Shown: positions 12,701-23,055 of the stretch, piece after piece
How the letters are laid out: every line of letters starts with the position of its first letter
Position numbering within the stretch: the first letter of the stretch is position 1
Translations under genes and position numbers: made by a program
Source of the DNA: Cordia subcordata
Taxonomy: Eukaryota > Streptophyta > Magnoliopsida > Boraginales > Cordiaceae
Reading direction: 5' to 3'
NCBI GenBank assembly: GCA_028554755.1
Contig: JAPTOF010000010.1
Span: forward strand, 10,328,001-10,392,000
Length of the DNA stretch: 64,000 nt
The notes under the pieces: generated by a model
Databases searched by the model: none
What the model was told of the DNA's origin: nothing
Seen by the model: only the letters and a program-made list of their open reading frames with translations

Positions 12701-13079
12701 TCAAATTGGTTATACGAGAAAGAATTCTGGTAATATGGGTGCCAACCTTGTGAAGGGCTATGGCTTCACTTGGTAAACAGGCAATTCTTTTGACAATTTT
12801 TTTAATGCCCTCTCCAGATCTCTTAGATGCAACTTCAACAGCATATTCCTCGAGCACATCTTCAATTTCGTAACACACATCTTTTACTTCTCTTACCCAA
12901 TTACGGACAATCTTGTCTTCGTGTTGTTTGGAGTCTGCATCTTCTAAAAGACACTCCAAATGCCTTAACTCTCTTTGAATTTCTTCAACTTGAATGTGTA
13001 CGCCCCATAGCAACTCTGTCTCTTCAATCACCAATTTATTAATAATTTCTAAAGTGCTGGAAACAACAGCTTCAGCCAT
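4634..13079 (-). CDS. CC-NB-ARC-LRR immune receptor (RPP13/RPM1-like NLR), intact, 'NLR-a1'
   Basis: Two exons: 12059-13079, donor CCG|GTAAGT; and 4634-6282, acceptor TTTTGCAG|AT. They join in frame across an Asp codon (1 nt + 2 nt) to give about 889 residues. An N-terminal coiled coil carries an EDVID-type motif (EIEDVLEEYA, residues 71-80). The NB-ARC has P-loop GMGGLGKTT (194-202), kinase-2 LIVVDDIW (269-276), RNBS-B KILLTTR (298-304), GLPL (361-364), an RNBS-D CFLYMGIL block, and LHD at 484-486 in place of MHD. From about residue 520 to the end are irregular LRRs. Such receptors are intracellular sensors of pathogen effectors or of their host targets; the effector is unknown here. No frame break is seen. 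The start is the ATG at 13077-13079, giving the usual MAEAVV beginning. The 5.8-kb intron is swollen with transposons. Paralogues: 33636-39371 and two fragments. Confidence 0.85.
7415..7997. mobile_element. MITE-like insertion in NLR-a1 intron
   Basis: The left end GAGGGCATTTAGATTAGCTT and the reverse complement of the right end (GATGGTGTTTGGCTTAGCTT) match over about 20 bp. The flanks are CTA (left) and TTA (right), a degraded 3-bp target duplication. The element is 583 bp, AT-rich and non-coding. The homologous place in unit 2 (about 36295) lacks it, so it is unit-1 specific. PIF/Harbinger-like is the best guess. Confidence 0.5.
8609..9599. mobile_element. Possible solo LTR or other ~1-kb insertion in NLR-a1 intron
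   Basis: This block is absent from the unit-2 intron, where the two flanks (around 37790-37800) are directly joined. It starts TGATAAGTCC and can be read to end in CGGCACCCA, compatible with TG...CA LTR ends. It has no open frame. A clean 5-bp target duplication was not found: ATATT precedes it, and ATATT recurs 4 bp beyond the proposed end. The boundaries and the LTR identity are therefore tentative, but the insertion itself is supported by the unit comparison. Confidence 0.4.
9723..9770. repeat. (TA)n(TG)n compound microsatellite
   Basis: An uninterrupted TA dinucleotide run passes directly into a TG run inside the NLR-a1 intron. It is likely length-variable. Confidence 0.9.
10921..11637. 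mobile_element. Non-autonomous TIR element in NLR-a1 intron
   Basis: The left terminus GGTGGTGATTGGTATACAT and the right terminus ending ACCAATCACCACC are inverted repeats of at least 13 bp. Secondary internal inverted motifs (GGAATGG, CATTCC) lie near both ends. The centre, 11140-11350, is an (A3-5T)-rich low-complexity tract without coding potential. No counterpart occurs in the unit-2 intron. The target duplication is unclear because the right flank is poly-A. Confidence 0.5.
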
Positions 13080-15299
13080 CTTTAATTTTGTTCTCTGGTA
13101 GCAAAACTTAGCTACAGGTGTTCTTTGCTAAACACATGACAATAATTGGTAACAAGAGGATGACTTTCGACGAAGACTTTGCTCATCAATTAATTAGCGC
13201 TGATGGTCTGTGGACCCCATTGAGAGGAACGATCGTTTTTTTTTCCCTCCTTTTTAGACCCAAAATTAACTATAGCTGAGGAATTTCTTTTGACGTGAAA
13301 AGATAATCGATTATGCCTTAATAAATGTCTTTCTTTTTCTAAATTAAAGCCTAAATATTTAATGACTCAAGCCAGAAAATACCCGGGCTAAATTGATTAT
13401 ATTTGTGAAATGTTGAAAATTAATTTGAATAATTTTGTAAAATATTAAAGACTAATTAAAATATTTTCAAATAATAAACTAATTAAATTGAGCACCTCGT
13501 GAGAAATGCAAGACATTTCCTTCTGGATGCAGGAGTTTGATAAGTTTCTCACGTGCCTCGGAGCACTAATGGGATTACTGATTGGTTAGTACGGAATATA
13601 CTATTGGGATTGATCTCTCGTGATTAGAAATCTATCTCGCCTGTGGGCTTATTTGATGTACTAAACTGTGTGTATGTTTCTATTGAGGTCGGTTAATTGC
13701 TAACTCTAAGTTTAATAAAATTAATATGTTTTTGATCCAAAAAAATTTTAAAAAATGGAAAAACAATACTAACTAATTGTAGTTTTTCCTACCCCATATC
13801 ACTGACAAAGTTTTAAAATTGCAAATGTCTTATTGTGTGAAAATCTTATGCCGACATCCCAGAAAAAGTATTATGCATCTTGCTCGAGGGACTGGTGTTA
13901 GAAACAATTTAAAGAATAATTAAGAATAGATATTGTCGTTTGAAAAGCGCCCACTATTCTCGTACATTTGTCCATTTATTAAGCAATTCCATTAATCACG
14001 GCAAACAACAACATATATTACCTCATTAAAAAATAAGTTGCGTCATGCACTCATATAATTAATTTTACGTCCCTAATGAATAAAATTTAATTTAGTTTGG
14101 TTTAGTATTCATACCTCCATGTTACTGTATTAATTCTGATCCTTATCTTCAATTGGGGACATCATATGACATGTAGATCTGGACAAGTTGTGATAATTCC
14201 AGATTTTTTTTGTTTTGGGGTCAAATGATAAGTCAAGGTTGCTCTCGTTTGAAATGTTTCACTTTGACATATGTATCTCTTTTTTTTTAAGGACACTCAC
14301 CCAGAATAAAAAATTCGACCCAATCATTAGATGTAAAGCAAATATTTCTTTCCCATTTTTAATGATTGGGCAGTATGTCATCTTGCATAATATAACTATT
14401 TCTTTTTTTATGTTTTTTATTTTTTGAATAGCTAATGTTAATTTTAAAAAAAAATGTTAAAAACTTTTAAAAAATAAGTTAATTTCTTGACTTTTAAAAA
14501 ATGTTTTATATGTACTGTGGAAGTCACCCTTTACTTGTTTGTTGATTTACTTGGCAATTTTGCCAGTTGTGGTCGTCAACGTCTGGGCCACGTAACAAAG
14601 AATGACTTTCTCGCTTTATATTTTTGCATGGAAATTACCGTTGTGGCTTCCCGAAATTACTTAGTAACATCCTTTGATTTGCTCATTTCATTTTCGTATT
14701 TGGCTCAAGAGAAAAGAAGCGCATACGAAAATTTGATGATATTCAAAGCAATTTCTGATTTTTTGTCTAAATCAAAATGATTATTCAAATTCAATTATTT
14801 TGGTACATAATTAAGAAATATAGGGAGTAAAATGTATTTTACTCTTATAATTATCACATGTAATTTAATATATTGTTAAAACTAATTTATGTACACAATC
14901 CATCTTAAATTTATAAATGACTCCTTATTTAACATTTCATATTTGATAATGATAACTAACTAACTTTTAGTTTTAGTCACAAAATAAAATACGTTTTTAT
15001 ACTTTTGATTTTGCAATAACGGCCTTCCAAAATCAATGAAATAACTCATTAACCATTTTTTTAAAAAAATAAAATATATAGGCAATTTAGTAATTGCAAC
15101 TCCTTGGATGTCGACATGTTGTTCTCTCGCTGTGTAATCATACAATTTAAGCTATCAACATGAAGAAGAACTCTACGCTCTGCTCCAGGTAGCTACGTTA
15201 AGATAGATGTATTTGGTAGTATTAGTAATGAAGTAATTATGAAATATTTTCAAAATATGAAAACTCATAGTGACACATTTATAAATTTATTATGAACTA

Positions 15300-15332
<33 letters not shown>

Positions 15333-15744
15333 TGTATGTATATTTTAAAATTGTTTAAATTTTTTAACCTTTATTAAAAAATTCTCTCTCTCTATATGTA
15401 TATAAAGTAAGAATTTTTTTGTGATAAGCAATTAAACAAATTTGTTAACTACAAATTAAGTTCAACATTCCTAAATGGCATGCAACAGCAAATTATAACA
15501 ACAATACTAAACTGGCCATTTATTGACAATTACTTGATGTTTAAAACTAAAATTTGATTGTGAAATTAAAAAAAAATAGAGGTTTACAATTACATTTGAC
15601 ATTTGATACAAAAACCAAAAAAAAAAAGTACCGTGCAAAGCTTGATATACAATCACACTAATAAGGTATAATTATTAACCATGTATTTCAACACTAAAAA
15701 ACGTGTGTGAGAAAAGAAGTAAAAAAACTCGCACTAAAAATATA
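13080..15744. other. 5' flank of NLR-a1; non-coding
   Basis: Collinear with 39372-42480 of unit 2. The stretch 13388-13495 is the right arm only of an inverted-repeat element that is complete in unit 2 at 39691-40145. At 15298-15345 there is a TA/TATG microsatellite. The segment should contain the NLR promoter (directly upstream of 13079 on the minus strand), but I see no unambiguous TATA/start combination. Open frames here (for example + strand 14487-14780) are AT-rich, short and not of recognisable families. Confidence 0.5.
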
Positions 15745-15754
15745 TTGTTTAACG
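15745..15754. repeat. Target site duplication of MULE-1, left copy
   Basis: The 10-mer ATTGTTTAAC immediately left of the element is repeated at 22732-22741 to its right. It occurs once at the empty site 43531-43540 in unit 2. A 9-11 bp duplication is typical of Mutator-like insertion. Confidence 0.93.
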
Positions 15755-15844
15755 GATTTTTTTTTCTAACCCAAAAAAAAAACATTATACAAAAATAACC
15801 TCGTTTATAAATTGATTTGAAAAATAACCCGTTTTAAATCTAAA

Positions 15845-16137
15845 AATGTGTTGCACGCATTCCCAGAACGTGGAACGCACTCTGGGAGTGCGGCCGCGCT
15901 CCAGGAATGCGCCCACGCTCTTGGAGTGCGTTCCGCATTCTGGAAACACGTTTTTTGGGTTCCCTGCAAAGCTGTCAAATTTGATTTTGATTTTGATTTG
16001 ATTTGATTGCGGGGAGGACCAAATATTCTTAGCAGCGCATTCTGGGAGTACGCTGAAGGGAATCCCTGTCACAAATCATGCTTTAGTCACTTCAAGTCAC
16101 GGGAAATTTCAAAAATCGTACTCGCAGAATGCGTTTT
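15845..16137. repeat. Subterminal inverted-motif array of MULE-1, left end
   Basis: Repeated copies of a roughly 9-bp motif in both orientations (CGCATTCC, GGAGTGCG, GGAATGCG, CGCATTCTGG) are dense from 15853 to 15951, then occur at 16036-16055 and 16125-16137. The matching right-end cluster is 22585-22640. They are far more GC- and CpG-rich than the surroundings. Subterminal repeats of this kind in DNA transposons are often transposase-binding sites; that role is inferred. Confidence 0.7.
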
Positions 16138-16142
16138 CTGCC

Positions 16143-16150
16143 TATATAAA
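16143..16150 (+). promoter_or_regulatory. TATA box of MULE-1 transposase
   Basis: TATATAAA lies about 140 bp upstream of the transposase ATG (16288), just inside the left subterminal array. The sister gene in MULE-2 has TATATAA in the equivalent place. This supports a promoter formed by the element's own end. Confidence 0.6.
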
Positions 16151-16287
16151 TCCCAACCCCTTCCTCTACCGGATCATTCAATCCTACCCCGTAAATTTCT
16201 ACCATCACAATCACTTTCCACCAAATAAATATTCTGCCAAATTCATTCACTTTGTTAGTATAAGTTTCTACCAAAGCGCATAAAAGA

Positions 16288-18910
16288 ATGAATTCAACCG
16301 AGGTTATTGTTCTTTTATATTACAGCGGTCGCACAATAATGACCGATTATGGTCTTGATTACAGAAGTCCAAATATACCACGCAAAATCAAAATTCATCT
16401 CGATACAACTTACGATCAATTTATTTCGCGCGTAATTAGAAAACTGGGGTTGCGTCCGAGCATCGATAGGGTTAACTTATGTTATCGTGACCCTAGATGG
16501 GATGCTACATTGTAACAGATTTATTATTATCCAAGTGCAATAATTGATGATGAAGATGTGTGGGAGATGTATGGCACAGCTCGGTGTGAATGGAACCGCT
16601 GTGTGGCGCACGTAATAGTGGACGTTCAGTCTATTCAGCCTGACGACGTGTATGTCCCACAAATAATTCCCCACATCCCGTACCAGTCTAACATGCCGAA
16701 CCTAAATGCAACACCATCGTATGATGAAAATGAACATATCAATATTGCAACAATAGCGGCGGAGTTTGTCACTTTTTCCATTTCCCCGCAACCACATTCT
16801 ACATTTGAAGTTGGAGGACCCTCTTATCACGGCGATGGCACAGAGGATAGATGTGACATCGCAACAGATACTGTTTTGTTGGAGACAGATGAAGAAAACG
16901 AGGACGGTGAATTGAACGATCAAGAAGAAGATGCAATCTCAAAAGCAAGTTTGAACTATCAAATTAAGAACGAGGTAGAAGGACCGGATGTCGAAGCAGA
17001 GCCGGAGGTAGATGAGGAGGAAGCCATGGAGTTCCATACTGCTAGGACTGAATTTTACACGACAAGCAGGTACGAGATCAGCAAACGTCCAGTATGGGAC
17101 CCGGACAGGATGGAACTGGCCAAAGGAATGGTGTTTCCATCCAAAGTGGATGGGATAAGGGCTGTTCAACAGAACGCGATAAGAATATAGAAGGAATATA
17201 GGGTCGTCAAGTCGAGTACGACCCCGTGGAAGGTACGGTAGGGAAGCACACAATAGAAGTGTAGCATGCCCATGATATGTACGTGTCATAAGGAAAGCAA
17301 CGCACAAGCAGTGGGAGATTACGCAATATAACGCAATACATGTATGTATGGGGCAAATAACTGCTTCGGGGCACAGAAATTTGACGTCGGGATTGGTTGG
17401 ATACTTGGTGAGGCATTTCATAGCTAAGAAGGCTGATTACGAGGTCGGGCTTATCTAAGCTCACATGAAGGAGAAGCTTAACGTGGATGTCAGTTACGGA
17501 AAAGCATGGAACGGCCGGAACAAAGCAATTGAACTAGTGTATGGCAATTGAGACACGTCGTATCAGATGCTACCACAGTTTCTTGGGGCCGTGATGGCCA
17601 AGAATCCAGGTAGTGTGGTGAGATATAGGTTTGCCGAAGGTTCAACGCAGGCTGAAAAAATTTTTGACATGGTTTATTGGGAGTTCGGTCCGTGCATCGC
17701 GGCGTAGAGGCATTGTAAACCCGTAGTTTCGCTGGACGGCACACACTTGCGGGGAAAGTATAAGGGTCATCTCCTAGTTGCATTAACCACAGACGCCAAC
17801 TACCAAGTGTTGCCGTTAGCTTTTGCTATTGTGGATGCAGAAACAACTCGTACTTGGTCGTGGTTCTTACATCAGTTGCACGAGAACTTTTTCAATGAGA
17901 TGCCCCAAGTGTGTATCATTTCAGATAGGCATGCAGGCATCGCATCTGCAATCGAACAGGTTACACATGACGGTCAACTTGAAATAAAACATCGCATTTG
18001 CTTGAGACATCTGAAAAGCAATGTGATGAAAAGATGGCGGAATCAATTCATTAAAAACATGTGTTAGATAGCTGGCCGAGAATGTCAAGCATGCAAACAT
18101 GTGTATGCAATAAACATGATCCTTGATGTGGACCCTAGTCAGAATGGTGTTGGCAGACGAGTACACAAGTTCCTATCCGATATCCCTGCCGATGCATGGA
18201 CCATGAGCGCTGATGGGGGATTCCAATGGGGTGTGATGACGACAAATAATGTTGAATGTTTCAACGGTGTCCTCGTCGGTGCAAGGGGGTTACCCATAAC
18301 GGCACTTGTTACCAATACTTTTATGAAGATAAAAGGTCACTTTCATGATCGGTTGGTCCATGCGACGCAGTTGGAAAGTGAAGGCCATCGGCTCCCTCCT
18401 AGTGTGAGGGAACTCTTTGAGAAGTGGAAGACCTCGTCACATTGCCATCACGTACTTAGTTTTAGAAAAGATGGTAGATACCAGGTAGGTCGGTTGCCAG
18501 TTCGATGGAACGAGAATCCGCCAAACCAAGTTGTCAACTGGGAAGATCGTACGTGTACTTGCGGAAAGTGGGTTGAATATCACCTGCCATGCTCGCATGC
18601 ACAAACTGTTGCTCGGTTTAGGGGGTTTGATGTAGAGAACATGATACCTCAACAGCTGACGGTGAAATCGTACAAAGATACATATTGGCAGATATTTGAG
18701 CCTCTCGGACACCAATTTTATTGGCCTCCAGCTCCTACATGGACGTTGCATTCGAACCTAAGTCGCGTTCGGCAGAGAAGAGGACGAGTTGGCGGTCGGC
18801 GCATTCCAAACGAGATGGATCACTTAGACCGCCGTGGACGACGAAGGTGTACAGCATGTGGTCAACCGGGTCACACTGCTCCAATTTGCCCCAACAACCA
18901 AAATGCGTAG
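16288..18910 (+). pseudogene. MuDR-type MULE transposase, inactivated (MULE-1)
   Basis: Starts at ATG 16288. Order: an N-terminal PB1-like/MuDR DNA-binding region; an acidic linker (about 16860-17020); the DDE core (first Asp in VVSLDGTHL near 17735, second in CIISDRHAGI near 17920, Glu in TTNNVECFNG near 18250); a SWIM zinc finger CTCGKWVEYHLPCSHA (near 18555); and a C-terminal zinc knuckle CTACGQPGHTAPICP. Full-length family members are 700-900 residues and this would be about 870. Breaks: stops at 16513, 17188, 17456, 17549, 17705 and 18065, and a frame change with missing sequence around 17220-17290. Compared with the MULE-2 copy, the stops replace Gln or Trp codons and fit C-to-T or G-to-A changes. 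Excision and reinsertion would be its role; it is now dead. Confidence 0.9.
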
Positions 18911-19216
18911 TCCTTTATGTTTAGCGGTTGCCACAAGTTCCATATGTGATAGTTTTATGTCTATTTGTTTTGACGTTGTAATGCTATTGTGCAATCGTTT
19001 TATACATATTTGTTGTGACTTTGTGATGTTATTGTGTTTAAGACACGTTGTCTGTAAACATAGGGTTGTGGCGTTGTGATACGATCATGTTTAATCAACG
19101 TTGACATGTGTAAGAAAAAAAGGCTAAAACAAATAAAAAAAATGAAATAATAATCAACATAAAGATAATGTCTCACGAATACATATGAAACAAAAAAGCA
19201 CTCGAAAATTAATACA
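18911..19216. other. Short gap between the convergent 3' ends of MULE-1
   Basis: About 300 bp, AT-rich, separating the stop codons of the transposase (+) and PMD (-) genes. The two 3'-UTRs and poly-A sites must lie here; transcripts may overlap. In MULE-2 the equivalent gap is 54901-55161. Confidence 0.5.
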
Positions 19217-21648
19217 TCATCCCGGCGTGTAATGATCAGGGCCTTTCCCCCTTTTACTGCGGTCAGGTAAATGACATCTAACGAGGGATGGGGCGTTGCG
19301 CTTCCGGGATGAACGTGTCTGGCGGAGTGGCGGCTCATGTGCCTGCTGCTGTGTGACGGGTGCCTGGGTCGCCTGTGGCTCGGAGTGCGGCGGCTGCTCC
19401 TGATGCTCACCGCCACTGGACACTAACTGACGGTGAACGTAGTCATAGGATCCTATATATCTGCTTGGTGACTCCCCTGATGACTCGCTCAGCGTCGCCT
19501 TGTCATCCTCCGGCTCCTCAACATAGGGCTAGGATGATCCACTAGCCTTGAACATGCCCCGGCTAGCAGAACAGCTGGAGAAGTCAACAGGGAACAAACG
19601 CCATGCGGATCGCTGCAATGGGGCCCGTGTGGGTGGCCGAGATGACTGTAATGACCCACCCCGATGGCTGTGCGTGCGCTGCGCAGATGGAGAACGCTGT
19701 GTACGCTGCTATCCAGATCATTGCAGCGGATGCAACGAAGGCGCATCAGGCCCACACGGCTCTTTGCTGTATGAGATGCTTGTGCTGCATGTGTCGGAGT
19801 GCACTCTCGCCATGCAATTGCATGAGCTGCAAGTGTCGCATGACATGCTCCATGTGTGCACCGCCCCCAAGGTCCCCCTCTTGGTAAAGTTGCAGCAAAT
19901 CACGAGAATGATGGACGACATGCTGAATTACAACGGCATGTAGTCAAACATAACATACTGGGGTTAATATAAACTAATAGTCAATAACTTTAATTGAGTA
20001 ACATAAACATTGGGAACAAAGTCAGCTCACCAGTGACGTTTCGTCATGTGCGGATGCCACATACCTATCTCGCCTATGACTGGTACCGGGATGACCGACC
20101 TGTAATATGGTCCGTCACCGATACCACTGCATGTAAAACCTAAGTACTATTGCAGACGGCACATCCTCTGCCTATCCATATAAAACGCGCTGGGCCCAAT
20201 TGCCCCGCATATTCACAGCCTCGGTCAGCACAGCTCCCTCAACCTTCTCCTTGCCGTCCCTATGTTTCTCATGTGTAAGGGAATCAGCAGGGACGGCCAA
20301 CCTAAGTCCGAACTGCCGCAGGACACGATCCGGGCGGTGCCACTCAACAGTATGCCCACATATCAGCGGTATCCGGGCACGCCAGACGTCACTGTCGGTA
20401 ACACAATAAGGTGGGAGGGTGGCCAGTATCGCCCTAAACGGCTGCCTTATGAATTGTAACCAAAACAAGCACCGGATAGTTAATTACGTGCTTAAATGTA
20501 CATGTAAAGTATTTTTAATAAGGTAGCTTAAGTGTACTATACCTCGTCAGGCTCGAGATGGTCTATGACATCCCGACACTCTACCTGGCCTGACTTGTCG
20601 GATGCATCAGTCATTTCCTTCTTGAAGTAAAACTGTACACCCCGTGGAACGCCAGGGAGCTGAAACTCTGGCTCCAGCTGATGTTGCTGACGCTGAAGCC
20701 GCTCTCGTGTCAGATGCTGGAGCTGAGGCCGAAAAGCCGTGAATCTATCCAATGCAAAAAACTGCAGGCATTGAACATGTGTTATGTTATAATAACGCTT
20801 GTAATAATAAAGTTAACATTTGTAGAATATAAACATAACTACTACATAAGGCAAACTAATACCTGGACTAGTGTCACAGCTCCGCATACACCCTTACACT
20901 GGCAAAAGGAGGCGCGATCAAGCTGCTGGTACAAATACGATAGTACAGCTGCGCCCCAGTTGTACTGCCAGATGCGCTTAAAGTCGTCCAGTAATAACAA
21001 CCAGGACAAATTACCGTCATTCGTGCTGGTGTTCGCGAAAAGGTGACAGCAGATGACGAGAAATATCCACAGCCGTGCTCACTGCCGTGCTCGTTGCCAC
21101 GCTTGGTACTGAGGGGGCTCATCCGGCGTGCCCTGCGAAACAAACCTATCTCGCAGCTGGACGAAATTCACCTTGTTCCCCACAATGTCGATACAGCCGG
21201 TACCGTCCTCCGCCACTGCATTCGCATTGATACCCAGCAACTCCTGCATCCTGACAACCCAGTCCTTCCTCGACCGCGAGACCGTATCAATCACCGGGAC
21301 AGGAGTACCGGTCACGGGAAGACCCCAATACACGGCCACATTCGGTAGGGTGATGGTAGCCTCACCTACGGGTAAATGAAACGTGTGGGTCTCCGGCCGC
21401 CACCTCTCTATCATGGCAGTAATAAGTTCGCGGTTAAGCTGGTGATATCGAGATTTATAACACCCGTAGAATCCGGTCTCCGCCAATTGCTGCTGTACTA
21501 ACGGGTGCTCCAGCGCATTAAACAACGATCTATCCGACGTATAGCACCTAAATATACCCAGATGGTGCGGATCCTGTAAATACTGGACCCGGTGATCCAT
21601 ATAGTAGCATAGTAAAGTGGTATCTACTGGTACAGGATGAGCATTCAT
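19217..21648 (-). pseudogene. Plant mobile domain (PMD / MAIN-like) gene of MULE-1, inactivated
   Basis: Exon 1 (20863-21648) starts MNAHPVPVDTTLLCYYMDHR and contains the PMD core RWRPETHTFHLPVGEATITL then VAVYWGLPV. Exon 2 is 20543-20761 (FFALDRFTAFRPQ), exon 3 about 20031-20453 (VEWHRPDRVLRQFGLR), and the last exon runs to TGA 19217 with a Gln/Arg/Ser-rich tail. PMD proteins include host MAIN and MAIL1, which act with PP7-like phosphatases in meristem maintenance and silencing, and many transposon-borne copies; the latter's role is unknown. Breaks: TGA 21079 in place of an Arg codon, a stop after VLYG in exon 3, further stops in the last exon, and AA instead of AG at the exon 3 acceptor (20454-20455). 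It runs towards the transposase gene. Confidence 0.82.
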
Positions 21649-21656
21649 AATGACTC

Positions 21657-21838
21657 CTAAAATAAAAAATAATAACAGCGATTAACTAAATATTACTACT
21701 TCACTATATACATTAACTCTCTAATTTTATCAAATAATAATAATTATAACACTAATATTAATAATAATAATAATATCAATGATTGTATTAATAATAATAA
21801 TAAAAACACTAATATTAATAATAATAGTATCAATGATT

Positions 21839-21869
<31 letters not shown>

Positions 21870-22447
21870 AAAGATAACATGTTTAATCATCCATCATCGT
21901 CATCATCATCATAATAATAAAATAAATACATGGATAAATATATCAACAACAGTATTAATAAAATTACTAATAATAATATCTAACATATTACATTAATCAT
22001 CCATCATCGTCATCATCATCACAATGATAATAATACCAATAATTCTAATAATTACATTAATAATTACATCTAACATATAACATGGTTGTAATAAAACTAA
22101 TGATATTGTAAATAATAATGATAACATTTATTACTAATAATATTCATATAGTAATAATAAGTTTAATAATAATGATCATACTAATAATATTACTAATAAT
22201 ACTAATTACAACAATATTAATTCTATTTTTAATAATCATACTATATTTTACGCAACAATTAACATTTCAATATAAATTAACAAAAAAACTAAAATTCTAA
22301 TCTACAAATCTAGCAACAATTAAAATTCAAATTAACACAAACTAAATTTAATTATCAAAACAAAAACTACACGATCTAAAAATATATTTCATAATTTAAA
22401 ACGTTAAATACAATGGCAAAAAATAACATAAAAATAAAATAACTTAC
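21657..22447 (-). other. 5'-UTR intron of MULE-1 PMD gene, filled with AT trinucleotide repeats
   Basis: On the minus strand, GATCTT|GTAAGT (donor at 22446-22447) and TTTTAG|GAGTC (acceptor at 21657-21658, 8 bp before the ATG) delimit a 791-bp intron. The MULE-2 PMD gene has the same architecture, with donor ATCTT|GTAA. The intron is largely (AAT)n-like, with two copies of CATCCATCATCGTCATCATC (about 21890 and 21998). Splice sites are inferred from consensus and the sister element. Confidence 0.6.
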
Positions 22448-22584
22448 AAGATCAATGCAATATTCTCGCTAAAACGCTAAAAAACTAAAACTTTAGTATG
22501 AGCGGTTGAGAGAAAACAAGAGAAAATCGCAAGTGGGGTTGGGGGAGAATGGGAAAAAAAATGATCGGGTATCGAATATATGGA

Positions 22585-22640
22585 ACTCGGCCGCGTTCCA
22601 GGAATGCGCCGCAGCCGCGTTCCCGAGATGCGTGCCACGT
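22585..22640. repeat. Subterminal inverted-motif array of MULE-1, right end
   Basis: GGCCGCGTTCC, GGAATGCGCC and GCCGCGTTCCCGAGATGCG repeat the left-end motif in both orientations, just inside the right TIR. Confidence 0.65.
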
Positions 22641-22731
22641 ATTTCTGGATTCAAAACGGGTTATTTTTCAAAATATTTTATAAACGAGGTTAATTTTACG
22701 TAATATTTTATTTTGGTTAAAAAAAAATTCC

Positions 22732-22741
22732 ATTGTTTAAC
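22732..22741. repeat. Target site duplication of MULE-1, right copy
   Basis: ATTGTTTAAC, identical to 15745-15754. Confidence 0.93.
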
Positions 22742-23055
22742 ATCGCTGATGACAACCTGATACAATAATCATCATGTCAGATTGAAGCATCATTTTCCAA
22801 GGCAGAAAATTTTGTATTTATTAAATTAAATGCATCTGCAATCATTCATGTCAGCCGTTGATGCTAAAATAAACGAACGCCCGGATTAAGCAAAAAGTGG
22901 AAGCATAGCTAGCCGTGGAAGGAGGAAAAATATCTGGCGACCTTGACTTGTATTTTTGTTTAGACCTGACAACTGTGCTAATTGCTAGTATGATTGACAA
23001 AGACATCAAAACCAGGACCATACGTGACTTGTATAAATGATGGCAAATTTTCAAA
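22742..23055. other. Unit-1 flank between MULE-1 and NLR-b1
   Basis: Collinear with 43541-43775 in unit 2. The same sequence block recurs within each unit at about 26290-26500 and 46900-47110, so it is also an intra-unit repeat that flanked the ancestral NLR. No gene. Confidence 0.5.

Larger units (their letters stand above)
15755..22731 (+). mobile_element. MULE-1: Mutator-like element carrying transposase and PMD gene
   Basis: A 6977-bp element. TIRs are 15755-15836 and 22653-22731. Both start GGA(A)TTTTTTTT, then TAACC, and share inner blocks AACCTCGTTTATAAA and GAAAAATAACCCGTTTT. A perfect 10-bp target duplication flanks it, and the same site is unoccupied in unit 2, so both ends are certain. 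Inside are a transposase on + (16288-18910) and a PMD gene on - (19217-21648, with a 5'-UTR exon near 22450-22550), in convergent arrangement. Short GC-rich inverted motifs (GGGAGTGCG, GGAATGCG) cluster just inside both ends. Both genes carry stops, so the copy is not autonomous now. It inserted after the unit duplication. Confidence 0.93.

Noticed and set aside
14487..14780. A 97-codon + strand frame as a small gene
   Set aside because: Composition follows AT-rich background; the unit-2 homologue (about 41340-41620) has frame breaks; no motif.
18437..18751. Antisense frames inside the MULE transposase and PMD exons (also 16939-17421, 17490-17783, 19000-19416)
   Set aside because: They are shadows of the coding strand: same codon-phase constraint, no domain, no sister conservation as protein.
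19217..21648. A serine/threonine phosphatase 7 gene, as PMD proteins are often labelled
   Set aside because: Only the plant mobile domain is present; no metallophosphatase motifs (GDxHG, GDxxDRG, GNHE) are visible.
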